A model generated the notes under the pieces. That model was given only the letters and a program-made list of their open reading frames with translations. It did not search any database and had not been told where the DNA came from. Positions 1-8,456 of a DNA stretch of 64,000 bases are shown piece after piece. The translations under genes and the position numbers were made by a program. Location: the NCBI RefSeq assembly GCF_014694455.1, contig NZ_JAAUWT010000020.1:24838-88837 (forward strand), written 5' to 3'. Each line of letters begins with the position of its first letter. The stretch's first letter is position 1. The DNA is from Vibrio sp. S9_S30 (GTDB lineage: Bacteria; Pseudomonadota; Gammaproteobacteria; Enterobacterales; Vibrionaceae).

Positions 1-5
1 ACCTG

Positions 6-290
6 ATGCAACGCTATTTATTAGATATCAAAGCCGATGATAAACCCGTGCTGCTGGAGCGTGTTCTTCGCGTGGTGCGTCACCGCGGTTTCATTATTCG
101 CCAAGTCGCTGCCACTCAAAACCACGAAAGTAAAGTGGCCAGTGTAGAGATCATCGTCGACAGTGATCGTCCTATTTCTATGTTGGTCAGCCAGATCGAG
201 AAATTGTGGGACATTCGCTCAGTCGACGTTACTGAGATCGACAATAACGAACTCCCCAATAACAACTTACAACAAAAAGTGTGTGCATAA
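6..290 (+). CDS. ilvM: Acetolactate synthase II small (regulatory) subunit IlvM
   Basis: Regulatory subunit that partners the catalytic IlvG subunit in the first common step of isoleucine, valine and leucine synthesis. The 94-residue protein is a single ACT-like domain: a beta-alpha-beta start (residues 1-30, running into a RVLRVVRHRGF segment), then a second unit ending near residue 75, and a short polar tail. Its ATG overlaps a TGA at 4-6 (TGATG), the expected stop of ilvG, so the two are probably translationally coupled; ilvG itself is outside the window. ilvE follows after 15 bases. Family assignment is firm from sequence and context; the choice of isozyme II rests on the ilvG-M-E-D-A order. 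Confidence 0.92.
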   Translation: MQRYLLDIKADDKPVLLERVLRVVRHRGFIIRQVAATQNHESKVASVEIIVDSDRPISMLVSQIEKLWDIRSVDVTEIDNNELPNNNLQQKVCA

Positions 291-305
291 GGAAGGAACG
301 CGAAC

Positions 306-1277
306 ATGACAGCAAAAACAGCCGATTACATCTGGTTTAACGGTGAAATGGTTCCATGGGGCGAAGCGAACGTTCACGTTTTGACCCACGCAATGCACTA
401 CGGAACGTCTGTATTTGAAGGGGTACGCTGCTACAACACCCCGAAAGGTCCTATCGTCTTCCGTCACTTAGAGCACGCTAAACGCTTAAAAGATTCTGCT
501 AAAATCTATCGCTTCCCTATCCCCTATTCTGTCGAAGAAATCATGGAAGCTACCCGTGAAACCTTACGTCAAAACAAATTAGATAATGCCTACATCCGTC
601 CATTAGGATTTGTTGGAAACGTCGGTTTAGGGGTGTGTCCGCCTGAAGGAACGGAAATGGAACTGATCATTGCGGCCTTCCCTTGGGGAGCTTACCTTGG
701 TGAGGAAGCGTTAGAAAATGGGGTTAATGCGATGATTTCGAGCTGGAATCGTGCCGCACCGAACACCATACCAACGGCGGCTAAAGCTGGGGGTAACTAT
801 TTATCTTCTCTCCTCGTTGGCGGAGAAGCTCGTCGACATGGTTACGACGAAGGCATTGCGCTTAGCGTAGACGGGTACCTTTCGGAAGGGGCTGGCGAAA
901 ACATCTTCGTCATTAAAGACGGGGTTCTGATGACGCCACCCACAACAAGTGCCATTTTGCCAGGCATCACTCGCGACTCCATCATGACACTGGCCAGAGA
1001 CAGAGGCTACGAGGTGCGCGAGGTCAACATCGCCCGTGAAGCTTTGTATCTCGCAGACGAAGTCTTCATGACAGGCACAGCCGCAGAAATCGTTCCAGTT
1101 GCCACCATTGATAAAATTGAAGTAGGCAACGGTAAACGCGGTCCTATCACTCAAGTACTGCAAGACGCCTATTTTGGCTTGTTTAATGGCACCACAGAGG
1201 ACAAGTGGGGCTGGTTGGATTACGTGTACCCTCAAGCTCAAGGTACCGAATCAACACAAACTGCACCAGCGAAGTAA
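306..1277 (+). CDS. ilvE: Branched-chain amino acid aminotransferase IlvE
   Basis: Transfers the amino group between glutamate and the 2-oxo acids of leucine, isoleucine and valine; cytosolic PLP enzyme of fold type IV. The PLP lysine is K160 in the motif AAKAGGNYL, and the substrate-side segment GTSVFEGVR (residues 33-41) is intact. At 323 residues it is slightly longer than the usual about 309, owing to a polar C-terminal tail rich in T, Q and A. A good ribosome site (AAGGAA) lies about 9 bases before the ATG. Third step shared by all three pathways, between ilvM and ilvD in one operon. Confidence 0.97.
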   Translation: MTAKTADYIWFNGEMVPWGEANVHVLTHAMHYGTSVFEGVRCYNTPKGPIVFRHLEHAKRLKDSAKIYRFPIPYSVEEIMEATRETLRQNKLDNAYIRPLGFVGNVGLGVCPPEGTEMELIIAAFPWGAYLGEEALENGVNAMISSWNRAAPNTIPTAAKAGGNYLSSLLVGGEARRHGYDEGIALSVDGYLSEGAGENIFVIKDGVLMTPPTTSAILPGITRDSIMTLARDRGYEVREVNIAREALYLADEVFMTGTAAEIVPVATIDKIEVGNGKRGPITQVLQDAYFGLFNGTTEDKWGWLDYVYPQAQGTESTQTAPAK

Positions 1278-1288
1278 GGAAGAAAACA

Positions 1289-3130
1289 ATGCCTATATAC
1301 AGATCCGCAACAACAACACACGGTAGAAACATGGCTGGTGCGCGCGCTTTATGGCGGGCGACTGGTGTAAAAGAAGAAGATTTCGGTAAACCAATCATTG
1401 CTGTCGTGAACTCATTCACTCAGTTTGTGCCTGGGCACGTCCACTTGAAAGACATGGGTCAACTGGTGGCAGGTGAAATTGAAAAAGCAGGCGGGATTGC
1501 CAAAGAGTTCAACACCATCGCCGTTGATGACGGCATCGCAATGGGCCACGGCGGCATGTTGTATTCACTGCCATCTCGAGAGCTGATCGCCGACTCCGTC
1601 GAATACATGGTAAACGCGCACTGCGCCGATGCGATGGTCTGCATCTCAAACTGTGACAAAATCACCCCAGGAATGTTGATGGCGTCTATGCGTCTGAATA
1701 TTCCCGTGATCTTCGTTTCGGGCGGTCCTATGGAAGCAGGGAAAACCAAGCTATCGGATCAGATCATCAAACTGGATCTGGTGGATGCCATGATCCAAGG
1801 CGCGGATCCCACGGTATCCGATGAACAAAGTCAACAAGTCGAGCGCTCTGCATGCCCAACTTGCGGTTCATGTTCTGGTATGTTCACCGCTAACTCAATG
1901 AACTGTCTAACAGAAGCATTGGGACTATCCCAGCCAGGAAATGGCTCCATGCTAGCCACTCACGCTGACCGTGAACAGCTGTTCATCAATGCGGGCAAAC
2001 GTATCGTTGAGCTAACGCGCCGTTACTACGAAAAAGACGACGAAACCGCACTCCCAAGAAACATCGCCAGCCGCGCCGCTTTTGAAAATGCCATGGCATT
2101 GGATATTGCCATGGGGGGCTCAAGTAACACTGTATTGCACCTTTTGGCTGCCGCGCAAGAAGGTGAAATTGATTTTGACATGAAAGACATTGATGAAATG
2201 TCTCGACGTGTTCCACACTTATGTAAAGTGGCGCCGTCCACACAAAAATACCACATGGAAGATGTGCACCGCGCTGGTGGAGTGATGGCGATACTGGGTG
2301 AATTGGATCGCGCTGGTTTGATTAACAGTGACACTCGCACTGTGTTAGGTCTGTCCATGCAAGAACAGCTGGCAGAATACGACATCATTCAAACAAAAAA
2401 TGAAGACGTGCTTAAGTTCTTCCGTGCGGGTCCCGCTGGTATTCGCACCACCAAAGCCTTCTCCCAAGATTGCCGTTGGGATAGCTTGGATGATGACCGT
2501 GAAAACGGCTGTATCCGCACCAAAGAGAACGCCTTTAGCCAAGAAGGCGGATTAGCGGTACTTTCAGGAAACATCGCCGAAGATGGCTGTATTGTAAAAA
2601 CAGCGGGTGTCGACGAAGACAACCTGACATTCCAAGGACCTGCAATTGTATTTGAAAGCCAAGATACCGCGGTAGACGGTATTTTGGGCGGCAAAGTGAA
2701 AGCCGGAGAAGTGGTCGTCATTCGCTACGAAGGACCAAAAGGCGGACCCGGTATGCAGGAAATGCTTTACCCTACTACCTACTTAAAGTCGATGGGCTTA
2801 GGTAAATCTTGCGCTCTTCTAACGGACGGTCGTTTTTCTGGTGGTACATCGGGCCTATCCATTGGTCACACGTCTCCGGAAGCTGCCAGCGGCGGCACCA
2901 TAGGCTTAGTTCAAGATGGCGACATCATTACCATTGACATTCCAAGCCGCTCAATCACGTTAGACGTGTCTGAAGAGGAACTCGCAGCACGCCGGGCGAA
3001 GCAAGATGAGCTCGGCTGGAAACCCGCAAACCGCCAACGTGAAGTGTCTTTCGCTCTCAAAGCATACGGCAGCATGGCGACCAGTGCTGACAAAGGTGCG
3101 GTCCGCGACAAATCGATGTTAGAGGACTAA
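1289..3130 (+). CDS. ilvD: Dihydroxy-acid dehydratase IlvD
   Basis: Dehydrates 2,3-dihydroxy-3-methyl acids to the 2-oxo acid precursors of valine and isoleucine; an iron-sulfur, magnesium enzyme. The start is the ATG at 1289 (protein begins MPIYRSATTTHGR, the family N-terminus), preceded by AAGGAAG; the reading frame stays open further upstream into ilvE but that extension is not family-like. This gives 613 residues, the usual length. Cluster and metal ligands are visible: C122-D123-K124 in CISNCDKITPG and C195 in CPTCGSCSGM. The gap to ilvE is only 11 bases and to ilvA 3 bases. Confidence 0.97.
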   Translation: MPIYRSATTTHGRNMAGARALWRATGVKEEDFGKPIIAVVNSFTQFVPGHVHLKDMGQLVAGEIEKAGGIAKEFNTIAVDDGIAMGHGGMLYSLPSRELIADSVEYMVNAHCADAMVCISNCDKITPGMLMASMRLNIPVIFVSGGPMEAGKTKLSDQIIKLDLVDAMIQGADPTVSDEQSQQVERSACPTCGSCSGMFTANSMNCLTEALGLSQPGNGSMLATHADREQLFINAGKRIVELTRRYYEKDDETALPRNIASRAAFENAMALDIAMGGSSNTVLHLLAAAQEGEIDFDMKDIDEMSRRVPHLCKVAPSTQKYHMEDVHRAGGVMAILGELDRAGLINSDTRTVLGLSMQEQLAEYDIIQTKNEDVLKFFRAGPAGIRTTKAFSQDCRWDSLDDDRENGCIRTKENAFSQEGGLAVLSGNIAEDGCIVKTAGVDEDNLTFQGPAIVFESQDTAVDGILGGKVKAGEVVVIRYEGPKGGPGMQEMLYPTTYLKSMGLGKSCALLTDGRFSGGTSGLSIGHTSPEAASGGTIGLVQDGDIITIDIPSRSITLDVSEEELAARRAKQDELGWKPANRQREVSFALKAYGSMATSADKGAVRDKSMLED

Positions 3131-3133
3131 CCG

Positions 3134-4663
3134 ATGACACTGACCACTCAATCCGGCGCAGAATACCTGCGCCAAATCTTGCGCGCTCCTGTTTATGAAG
3201 TGGCAATGGTGTCTCCCTTTCAAGAGATGCCTCGGCTCTCTGCGCGCATTGGTAATCAGATTCAAATAAAACGAGAAGATCGCCAACCGGTTCATTCCTT
3301 TAAGCTACGTGGCGCTTACAACATGGTCGCGAGCCTGACTGACGAGCAAAAAGCATCCGGTGTCATTGCTGCTTCTGCGGGAAACCACGCGCAAGGCATG
3401 GCACTGTCGGGCTCTAAATTAGGCATTCAAACCACCATCGTCATGCCCAAAACCACGCCAGATATCAAAGTTGATGCGGTTCGCGGGTTTGGTGGAAACG
3501 TGGTGCTTCATGGCAATAATTTTGATGAAGCCAAAACCGAGGCTGAACGGTTATCAGCGGAGCATGGCTATACCTTTGTGCCTCCCTTTGATCACCCGAT
3601 GGTGATTGCAGGACAAGGCACGATTGGCATGGAAATGCTGCAACAAAATGGTCACTTAGATTACATCTTTGTGCCAGTTGGCGGAGGCGGTTTAGCCGCA
3701 GGCGTTGCCGTTTTGGTTAAGCAATTGATGCCTGAAATCAAAGTCATCGCTGTCGAGCCGGAAGAATCCGCGTGCCTAAAAGCGGCGTTGGATGCGGGCG
3801 AACCCGTGGTTTTGGATCAAGTGAGTATGTTTGCGGATGGCGTCGCAGTGAAACGCATCGGTGAAGAGACTTTCCGACTTTGCCAACAATACATCGACGG
3901 TCACATCAGTGTGTCCAGCGACGAAATCTGTTCCGCCGTGAAAGACATTTTTGAAGATACTCGAGCCATTGCAGAGCCATCGGGTGCTTTGGCTCTGGCG
4001 GGTTTAAAGAAGTATGCCGAACAAAATGCCTTGAAAGGTAAACAGTTAGGTACGATTTTGTCAGGCGCAAATACCAACTTCCACGGATTACGCTACATCT
4101 CTGAACGCTGTGAATTAGGTGAAAAACGCGAAGGTTTGCTGGCGGTCACTATCCCCGAAAGGCAAGGTGCTTTCTTTGAGTTTTGTAACTTGATTGGTGG
4201 CAGGGCTGTTACCGAGTTCAACTACCGTTATAACGATGACCAGCTTGCTAATATCTTTGTCGGGTTGCGCTTACAAGATGGCCAGCAAGAGCTGGATAGT
4301 GTCATACAAGACTTACGTAATGGTGGATACCCTGTTGTCGATTTGTCGGATGATGAAATGGCAAAACTTCATGTGCGTTACATGATTGGTGGTAAACCTT
4401 CCAAACCGTTGAAAGAAAGGCTGTATAGCTTTGAGTTTCCAGAGTACCCAGGGGCGCTGGTGAAATTTTTAAGCACATTGGGCACCCATTGGAATATCAG
4501 CCTATTCAACTATCGAAATCAAGGCGCGGATTATGGTCGTGTACTTTGTGGGTTTGAATTAGAGGAATCGGATCTGACCCGCTTCTCAGCTCACCTTCGA
4601 GAATTGGGTTATCAGTGTAAAGATGAGTCAGATAACCCTTCATATCAGTTCTTTTTATCGTAA
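3134..4663 (+). CDS. ilvA: Biosynthetic threonine deaminase IlvA
   Basis: Converts threonine to 2-oxobutanoate and ammonia, the committed step of isoleucine synthesis, normally inhibited by isoleucine. The PLP lysine is K57 in HSFKLRGAYN, and the glycine-rich phosphate cradle is VGGGGLAAG near residue 185. After the catalytic domain (about 1-320) come two ACT-like regulatory domains (about 325-400 and 420-505), so this is the long, feedback-regulated form, 509 residues. It starts 3 bases after ilvD stops and ends the operon, followed at once by a strong hairpin terminator. Confidence 0.97.
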   Translation: MTLTTQSGAEYLRQILRAPVYEVAMVSPFQEMPRLSARIGNQIQIKREDRQPVHSFKLRGAYNMVASLTDEQKASGVIAASAGNHAQGMALSGSKLGIQTTIVMPKTTPDIKVDAVRGFGGNVVLHGNNFDEAKTEAERLSAEHGYTFVPPFDHPMVIAGQGTIGMEMLQQNGHLDYIFVPVGGGGLAAGVAVLVKQLMPEIKVIAVEPEESACLKAALDAGEPVVLDQVSMFADGVAVKRIGEETFRLCQQYIDGHISVSSDEICSAVKDIFEDTRAIAEPSGALALAGLKKYAEQNALKGKQLGTILSGANTNFHGLRYISERCELGEKREGLLAVTIPERQGAFFEFCNLIGGRAVTEFNYRYNDDQLANIFVGLRLQDGQQELDSVIQDLRNGGYPVVDLSDDEMAKLHVRYMIGGKPSKPLKERLYSFEFPEYPGALVKFLSTLGTHWNISLFNYRNQGADYGRVLCGFELEESDLTRFSAHLRELGYQCKDESDNPSYQFFLS

Positions 4664-4665
4664 TT

Positions 4666-4689
4666 AAAACGGGGCTTTCGCCCCGTTTT
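4666..4689. terminator. Bidirectional terminator after ilvA
   Basis: AAAACGGGGC / GCCCCGTTTT inverted repeat, 10-bp stem with a 4-base loop, flanked by A- and T-rich tracts on both sides. It begins 3 bases after the ilvA stop and also lies just beyond the end of the convergent binding-protein gene, so it can serve both. Confidence 0.9.
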
Positions 4690-4708
4690 CTATTTTTAAA
4701 TAAAAAAA

Positions 4709-5482
4709 TTAAAGGCTTTTCAGCCCCCATTTTTCAGCCGTTTGCTTAAAGAAGCCCTGTGTTTTCTTCAACTCTACCCAGTGATTAACGTAATTGATCC
4801 ATTCTTGGTCATCTTGCGGCAACAACATAGAAATAGGTGTTGGGCGACGAGGCTTGGGAACAGGCACTATTGCAAGTTGCTTAAACTTCTCAACCAAAGT
4901 TGCCGCTTCTACGTTTGAAGTAACAGACACATCCGCACGGCGAGCCAATAATTCTTGGAAATCGCGAGCGGGCGCTTCGATAACAACATGCTTTGCTTCT
5001 GGGAAGAAGTCTTTCACCATATTTTCTTGAACGGTCCCTAACGTTGCAGCAACTCGGATATCCGATTGATTAAAATCGCTCCAGTCTGAAAATTTTGCCA
5101 AATCTTTCTTCTGAACCACAGGGACAAATGCAAGATAGAAGTAGGGCTGACTGTATCCTGCCACTTTAGCGCGTGACATATTCAAGGACGCACTGCCTGT
5201 AATGTCATATTTATTTGCCGTCACACCATTGACCAAAGTTTTCCAATCGGTTGCAACGTACTCCACTTTCACACCCATATCTTTCGCCAGCTCTGTGGTG
5301 ATATCAATGTCAAATCCTCTGTAGCTGTTATCCGCTGGGTTTTTCATCGTCATTGGGTTCCAATCACCGGTAGTGCCTACACGAAGTACACCCGCATCTA
5401 ATATTTCATGCAAACGGCTAGCCGCTTGAACTTGTGCTAATCCCAGCAGTAATACACTAAAACCAATTAACCATTTTTTCAT
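4709..5482 (-). CDS. Periplasmic amino-acid-type substrate-binding protein (cyclohexadienyl dehydratase-like family)
   Basis: A type 2 periplasmic binding fold (SBP_bac_3) protein of 257 residues. The start is set at the ATG before KKWLIGFS, which has AAGGAATTAAA upstream; a longer open frame of 14 codons is not signal-like. Residues 1-19 form a secretory signal peptide ending in VQA. The mature part opens with RLHEILDAGVLRVGTTGDWNP and has the lobe motif YRGFDIDITTELAKDMG. Relatives include both amino-acid transporter receptors and the periplasmic dehydratase PheC; the ligand-carboxylate region resembles both, so transport versus enzyme cannot be settled here. It is divergent from an ABC permease gene 87 bases away, which favours transport. 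Confidence 0.8.
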   Translation of the reverse strand: MKKWLIGFSVLLLGLAQVQAASRLHEILDAGVLRVGTTGDWNPMTMKNPADNSYRGFDIDITTELAKDMGVKVEYVATDWKTLVNGVTANKYDITGSASLNMSRAKVAGYSQPYFYLAFVPVVQKKDLAKFSDWSDFNQSDIRVAATLGTVQENMVKDFFPEAKHVVIEAPARDFQELLARRADVSVTSNVEAATLVEKFKQLAIVPVPKPRRPTPISMLLPQDDQEWINYVNHWVELKKTQGFFKQTAEKWGLKSL

Positions 5483-5569
5483 TTTAATTCCTTCTTCATG
5501 TTCGAAAAAACAACGTTTTCTCATGGCAACACTGATAACATAGCAATATCTTTAAACATTTTTTAGCAT

Positions 5570-6328
5570 TTGGTTATAAATATCGTGCACTTGTCTTCGC
5601 TTTTTATTGCTTTCTCTGTATTCCTTCTCTCAGGGTGCAGCGATTATCAATGGGGTTGGTACGTTTTAGACCCCACAACCGAACAAGGTATTATCAATCT
5701 AAAATTCCTCATTGCTGGCTTTGAGGATACGATTTACATATCGTTCATCAGCATGCTGCTTGCGATGTTATTGGGATTAATCGTGGCTTTACCAGCCTTA
5801 AGTGAACGTCAATCGCTTCGCGCCATCAATCGAATATACGTCGAAAGCATCCGCTCTATTCCCGTATTGGTGCTTTTATTGTGGGTTTACTATGGGTTAC
5901 CTACACTTATGGACGTATCACTCGATTATTTTGCAGCAGGAGTGATAGCTCTGACTATCGCTGAGAGCGCCTTTATGGCAGAGGTATTTCGAGGCGGTAT
6001 CCAAGCGATTGCGCGAGGACAGCATGAAGCAGCAGAATCATTGGGGCTTAATTACTGGCAGAAGATGAGACTCGTCATTCTTCCACAAGCATTACGACAA
6101 ATACTGCCTCCTTTGGGTAACCAATTTGTCTATATTTTGAAGATGTCGTCCTTGGTCAGTGTCATTGGCTTAAGTGACCTAACACGTCGAGCAAACGAGC
6201 TGGTCGTCAACGAATACCTCCCACTGGAGATTTACACCTTTTTGGTGCTCGAATATTTAATACTAATCCTGTTTGTCTCCCAGTGCGTTAGGTGGCTAGA
6301 AAAACGCATCGCCATTCCCAGTAACTAG
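5570..6328 (+). CDS. Polar amino-acid ABC transporter permease (HisM/GlnP family)
   Basis: Inner-membrane permease of 252 residues with the family EAA loop (EAAESLGLNYWQKMRLVILPQAL, about residues 160-182) and five or six hydrophobic segments. The N-terminus is odd: a hydrophobic stretch ending LLSGC (C23) looks like a lipoprotein signal before the usual transmembrane core. The frame opens with TTG at 5570 and has a GTG at 5585; neither has a convincing ribosome site, so the start is uncertain. It is divergent from the binding-protein gene at 4709-5482. No ATPase gene is adjacent; it may borrow one, for example the ATPase encoded at 24975-25712. Substrate unknown. Confidence 0.82.
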   Translation: MVINIVHLSSLFIAFSVFLLSGCSDYQWGWYVLDPTTEQGIINLKFLIAGFEDTIYISFISMLLAMLLGLIVALPALSERQSLRAINRIYVESIRSIPVLVLLLWVYYGLPTLMDVSLDYFAAGVIALTIAESAFMAEVFRGGIQAIARGQHEAAESLGLNYWQKMRLVILPQALRQILPPLGNQFVYILKMSSLVSVIGLSDLTRRANELVVNEYLPLEIYTFLVLEYLILILFVSQCVRWLEKRIAIPSN

Positions 6329-6358
6329 AACGAGCTGTGTTATAGAGCAAACATAAAA

Positions 6359-6382
6359 AAGGCTGATCCCAACATCAACCTT
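6359..6382 (-). terminator. Terminator after glmU
   Basis: On the minus strand AAGGTTGAT / ATCAGCCTT forms a 9-bp stem (one G-U pair) with a 6-base loop, followed by a run of T. It sits about 50 bases beyond the glmU stop, between two convergent genes. Confidence 0.75.
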
Positions 6383-6429
6383 CTCAAGAGCAATCTCATT
6401 AATATTAATCGCGTTAATTACGAACCCAG

Positions 6430-7791
6430 TTATTTATTTTTTACGGGTCGCTGCCAGTCAGAAATTTTACGCTCTTTCGCGCGAGTGATCACTAACTCAC
6501 CTTCATCGACATCTTTCGTTAATGTCGTTCCTGCACCAATCGTCGCACCATTTGCTACCGTTACAGGTGCGATAAGTTGGCTGTCTGACCCCACAAATAC
6601 GTCGTCACCAATGATGGTTTTGAATTTGTTGGCACCGTCATAATTACACGTAATCGTCCCAGCCCCAATATTGGTACGTTGACCAATTTCAGCATCCCCT
6701 AAATACGTAAGATGATTCGCTTTGGATCCTTCCCCTAGGCGGGCGTTTTTCACTTCGACAAAGTTGCCTACATGCGCATTGTTACGAAGCTCCGCACCAG
6801 GTCGAAGGCGGCTAAATGGTCCAACCGTACACTCTTCGCCAATTGTGGCACCTTCAATCACACTGTAAGGACGAACAATCGTATTATCATCAATCTCACA
6901 GTTTTTCAGCACACACCCTGTGCCAATGACCACATTGTCCCCCAAGCTCACATTACCTTCGATGATGACATTGGTATCGATTTCAACGTCCATTCCACAC
7001 TGAAGCGTACCACGAAGATCGAATCGTTCAGGATCGCGCAACATTACACCTTGTTCGAGCAAAGTATGTGCATTCATGCGCTGGTAGGCACGTTCAAGCC
7101 TTGCCAATTGAGCGCGGTCGTTCACGCCTTCAACTTCAATAGGGTTCACAGGATGAACAGCTTCAACGGCACGGCCTTCATCGTGCGCCGCAGCGATGAC
7201 ATCCGTCAGATAATACTCGCCTTGTGCATTTTCGTTCTTTAGGTTCGCTAACCAACGTTTCAGATCACCGCCCGTCGCCACCATAACGCCAGTATTGATT
7301 TCTTTGATCAGCTTTTGTTCTTCTGTCGCGTCCTTTTGCTCAACAATTGCCACTACCGGACCATTTTTACGAACAATACGCCCGTAGCCCATCGGGTTGT
7401 CTAGCACCACGGTTAGCAAGGCAATACCACCATGAGGTTGCGCTTCTAGCAGGTTTTCGACCGTTTGAGAAGAAATCAGCGGAACATCACCGTATAACAC
7501 TAATATTTTTTCATCGTCCGAAAATTCAGATGACGCTTGATTAACTGCATGACCTGTTCCTAATTGCTTGGCTTGCAGTACCCAATTGACGGGCTCTTGC
7601 GACAACGACGCTTTCATTTGATCACCACCATGCCCATAGACAAGATGAATGTTTTGAGCACCCAGCCCATTACAGGTATCGATAACGTGTTTTGCCATGG
7701 GTTTGCCTGCAAGTGTATGAAGCACTTTCGGCTTATTAGAATACATGCGAGTGCCTTTGCCCGCCGCGAGGATGACCGCGCTGAATTTCAT
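6430..7791 (-). CDS. glmU: Bifunctional UDP-GlcNAc pyrophosphorylase / glucosamine-1-phosphate acetyltransferase GlmU
   Basis: Makes UDP-N-acetylglucosamine for peptidoglycan and LPS: the C-terminal half acetylates glucosamine-1-phosphate and the N-terminal half adds UMP. The N-terminal nucleotidyltransferase signature LAAGKGTRMYSNKPK lies at residues 8-22. From about residue 250 the protein shows the hexapeptide repeats of a left-handed beta helix (for example GATIGEECTVGPFSRLRPGA), and GAGTITCNYDG near 375 matches the acetyl-CoA region. Length 453 residues, typical. It lies downstream of the atp operon in the same direction, but is separated from it by a terminator and about 220 bases. Confidence 0.97.
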   Translation of the reverse strand: MKFSAVILAAGKGTRMYSNKPKVLHTLAGKPMAKHVIDTCNGLGAQNIHLVYGHGGDQMKASLSQEPVNWVLQAKQLGTGHAVNQASSEFSDDEKILVLYGDVPLISSQTVENLLEAQPHGGIALLTVVLDNPMGYGRIVRKNGPVVAIVEQKDATEEQKLIKEINTGVMVATGGDLKRWLANLKNENAQGEYYLTDVIAAAHDEGRAVEAVHPVNPIEVEGVNDRAQLARLERAYQRMNAHTLLEQGVMLRDPERFDLRGTLQCGMDVEIDTNVIIEGNVSLGDNVVIGTGCVLKNCEIDDNTIVRPYSVIEGATIGEECTVGPFSRLRPGAELRNNAHVGNFVEVKNARLGEGSKANHLTYLGDAEIGQRTNIGAGTITCNYDGANKFKTIIGDDVFVGSDSQLIAPVTVANGATIGAGTTLTKDVDEGELVITRAKERKISDWQRPVKNK

Positions 7792-7976
7792 AAATAGTGG
7801 TTCCTAAAAGACGTTGTCGTTTAAGTGATGGATTTTAGCGTGAATTACGCAAAGAGTTAAAGATTCGGCGTGGTTTTCGTATCAAATGATGACTTGGTTT
7901 AACAAAAGTAGGACAACGGGCTTGAGACAATCATGAAATAGGCGGAATTGACGAGGAAACAACACAAGAAAAAACA

Positions 7977-7998
7977 AAGGCGACCCTAAGGTCGCCTT
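7977..7998 (-). terminator. Terminator of the atp operon
   Basis: AAGGCGACC / GGTCGCCTT, 9-bp perfect stem with a 4-base loop; on the minus strand it is followed by TGTTTTTTC. It lies 17 bases beyond the atpC stop. Confidence 0.9.
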
Positions 7999-8015
7999 AA
8001 TCGCTGCGCTAATGA

Positions 8016-8438
8016 TTAGCGTACTTTTTTGGTCAGTTCGATTACTCGAAGCTGAGCAATGGCTTTAGCCAGCTCACTGGCCGCTTGTGCAAAGTCCATG
8101 TCGCCATGCTGATTATGGATATTTTCTTCAGCCTTGCGTTTGGCTTCTTCTGCCTTAGCTGCGTCTAGATCTTCACCACGGATAGCCGTATCAGCCAATA
8201 CAGTCGCTGTACCAGGCTGAACTTCCATCATGCCACCAGAGATGTAAATCACCTCTTCGTGACCGTGTTGCTTCACAATACGCACCATTCCAGGCGTAAT
8301 AGCGGTCAGCAGCGGTGCATGCCCAGGATAAATTCCCAGCTCACCTTCGCTACCGGTCACTTGAAATGTTTCAACCAGCCCAGAGAAAAGTCTTTTCTCC
8401 GCACTAACCACATCCAAGTGAAAGGTCATTGCTGCCAT
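8016..8438 (-). CDS. atpC: ATP synthase F1 epsilon subunit AtpC
   Basis: Part of the central stalk of the F1Fo ATP synthase; inhibits ATP hydrolysis and couples rotation. 140 residues: an N-terminal beta sandwich (1-85, with the conserved VTGSEGELGIYPGHAPLLTA segment) and a C-terminal alpha-helical hairpin (90-140, rich in A, E and K). Last gene of the operon, 18 bases after atpD, followed by the operon terminator. Confidence 0.97.
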   Translation of the reverse strand: MAAMTFHLDVVSAEKRLFSGLVETFQVTGSEGELGIYPGHAPLLTAITPGMVRIVKQHGHEEVIYISGGMMEVQPGTATVLADTAIRGEDLDAAKAEEAKRKAEENIHNQHGDMDFAQAASELAKAIAQLRVIELTKKVR

Positions 8439-8456
8439 ATCGCCTCCTAAATAGCC

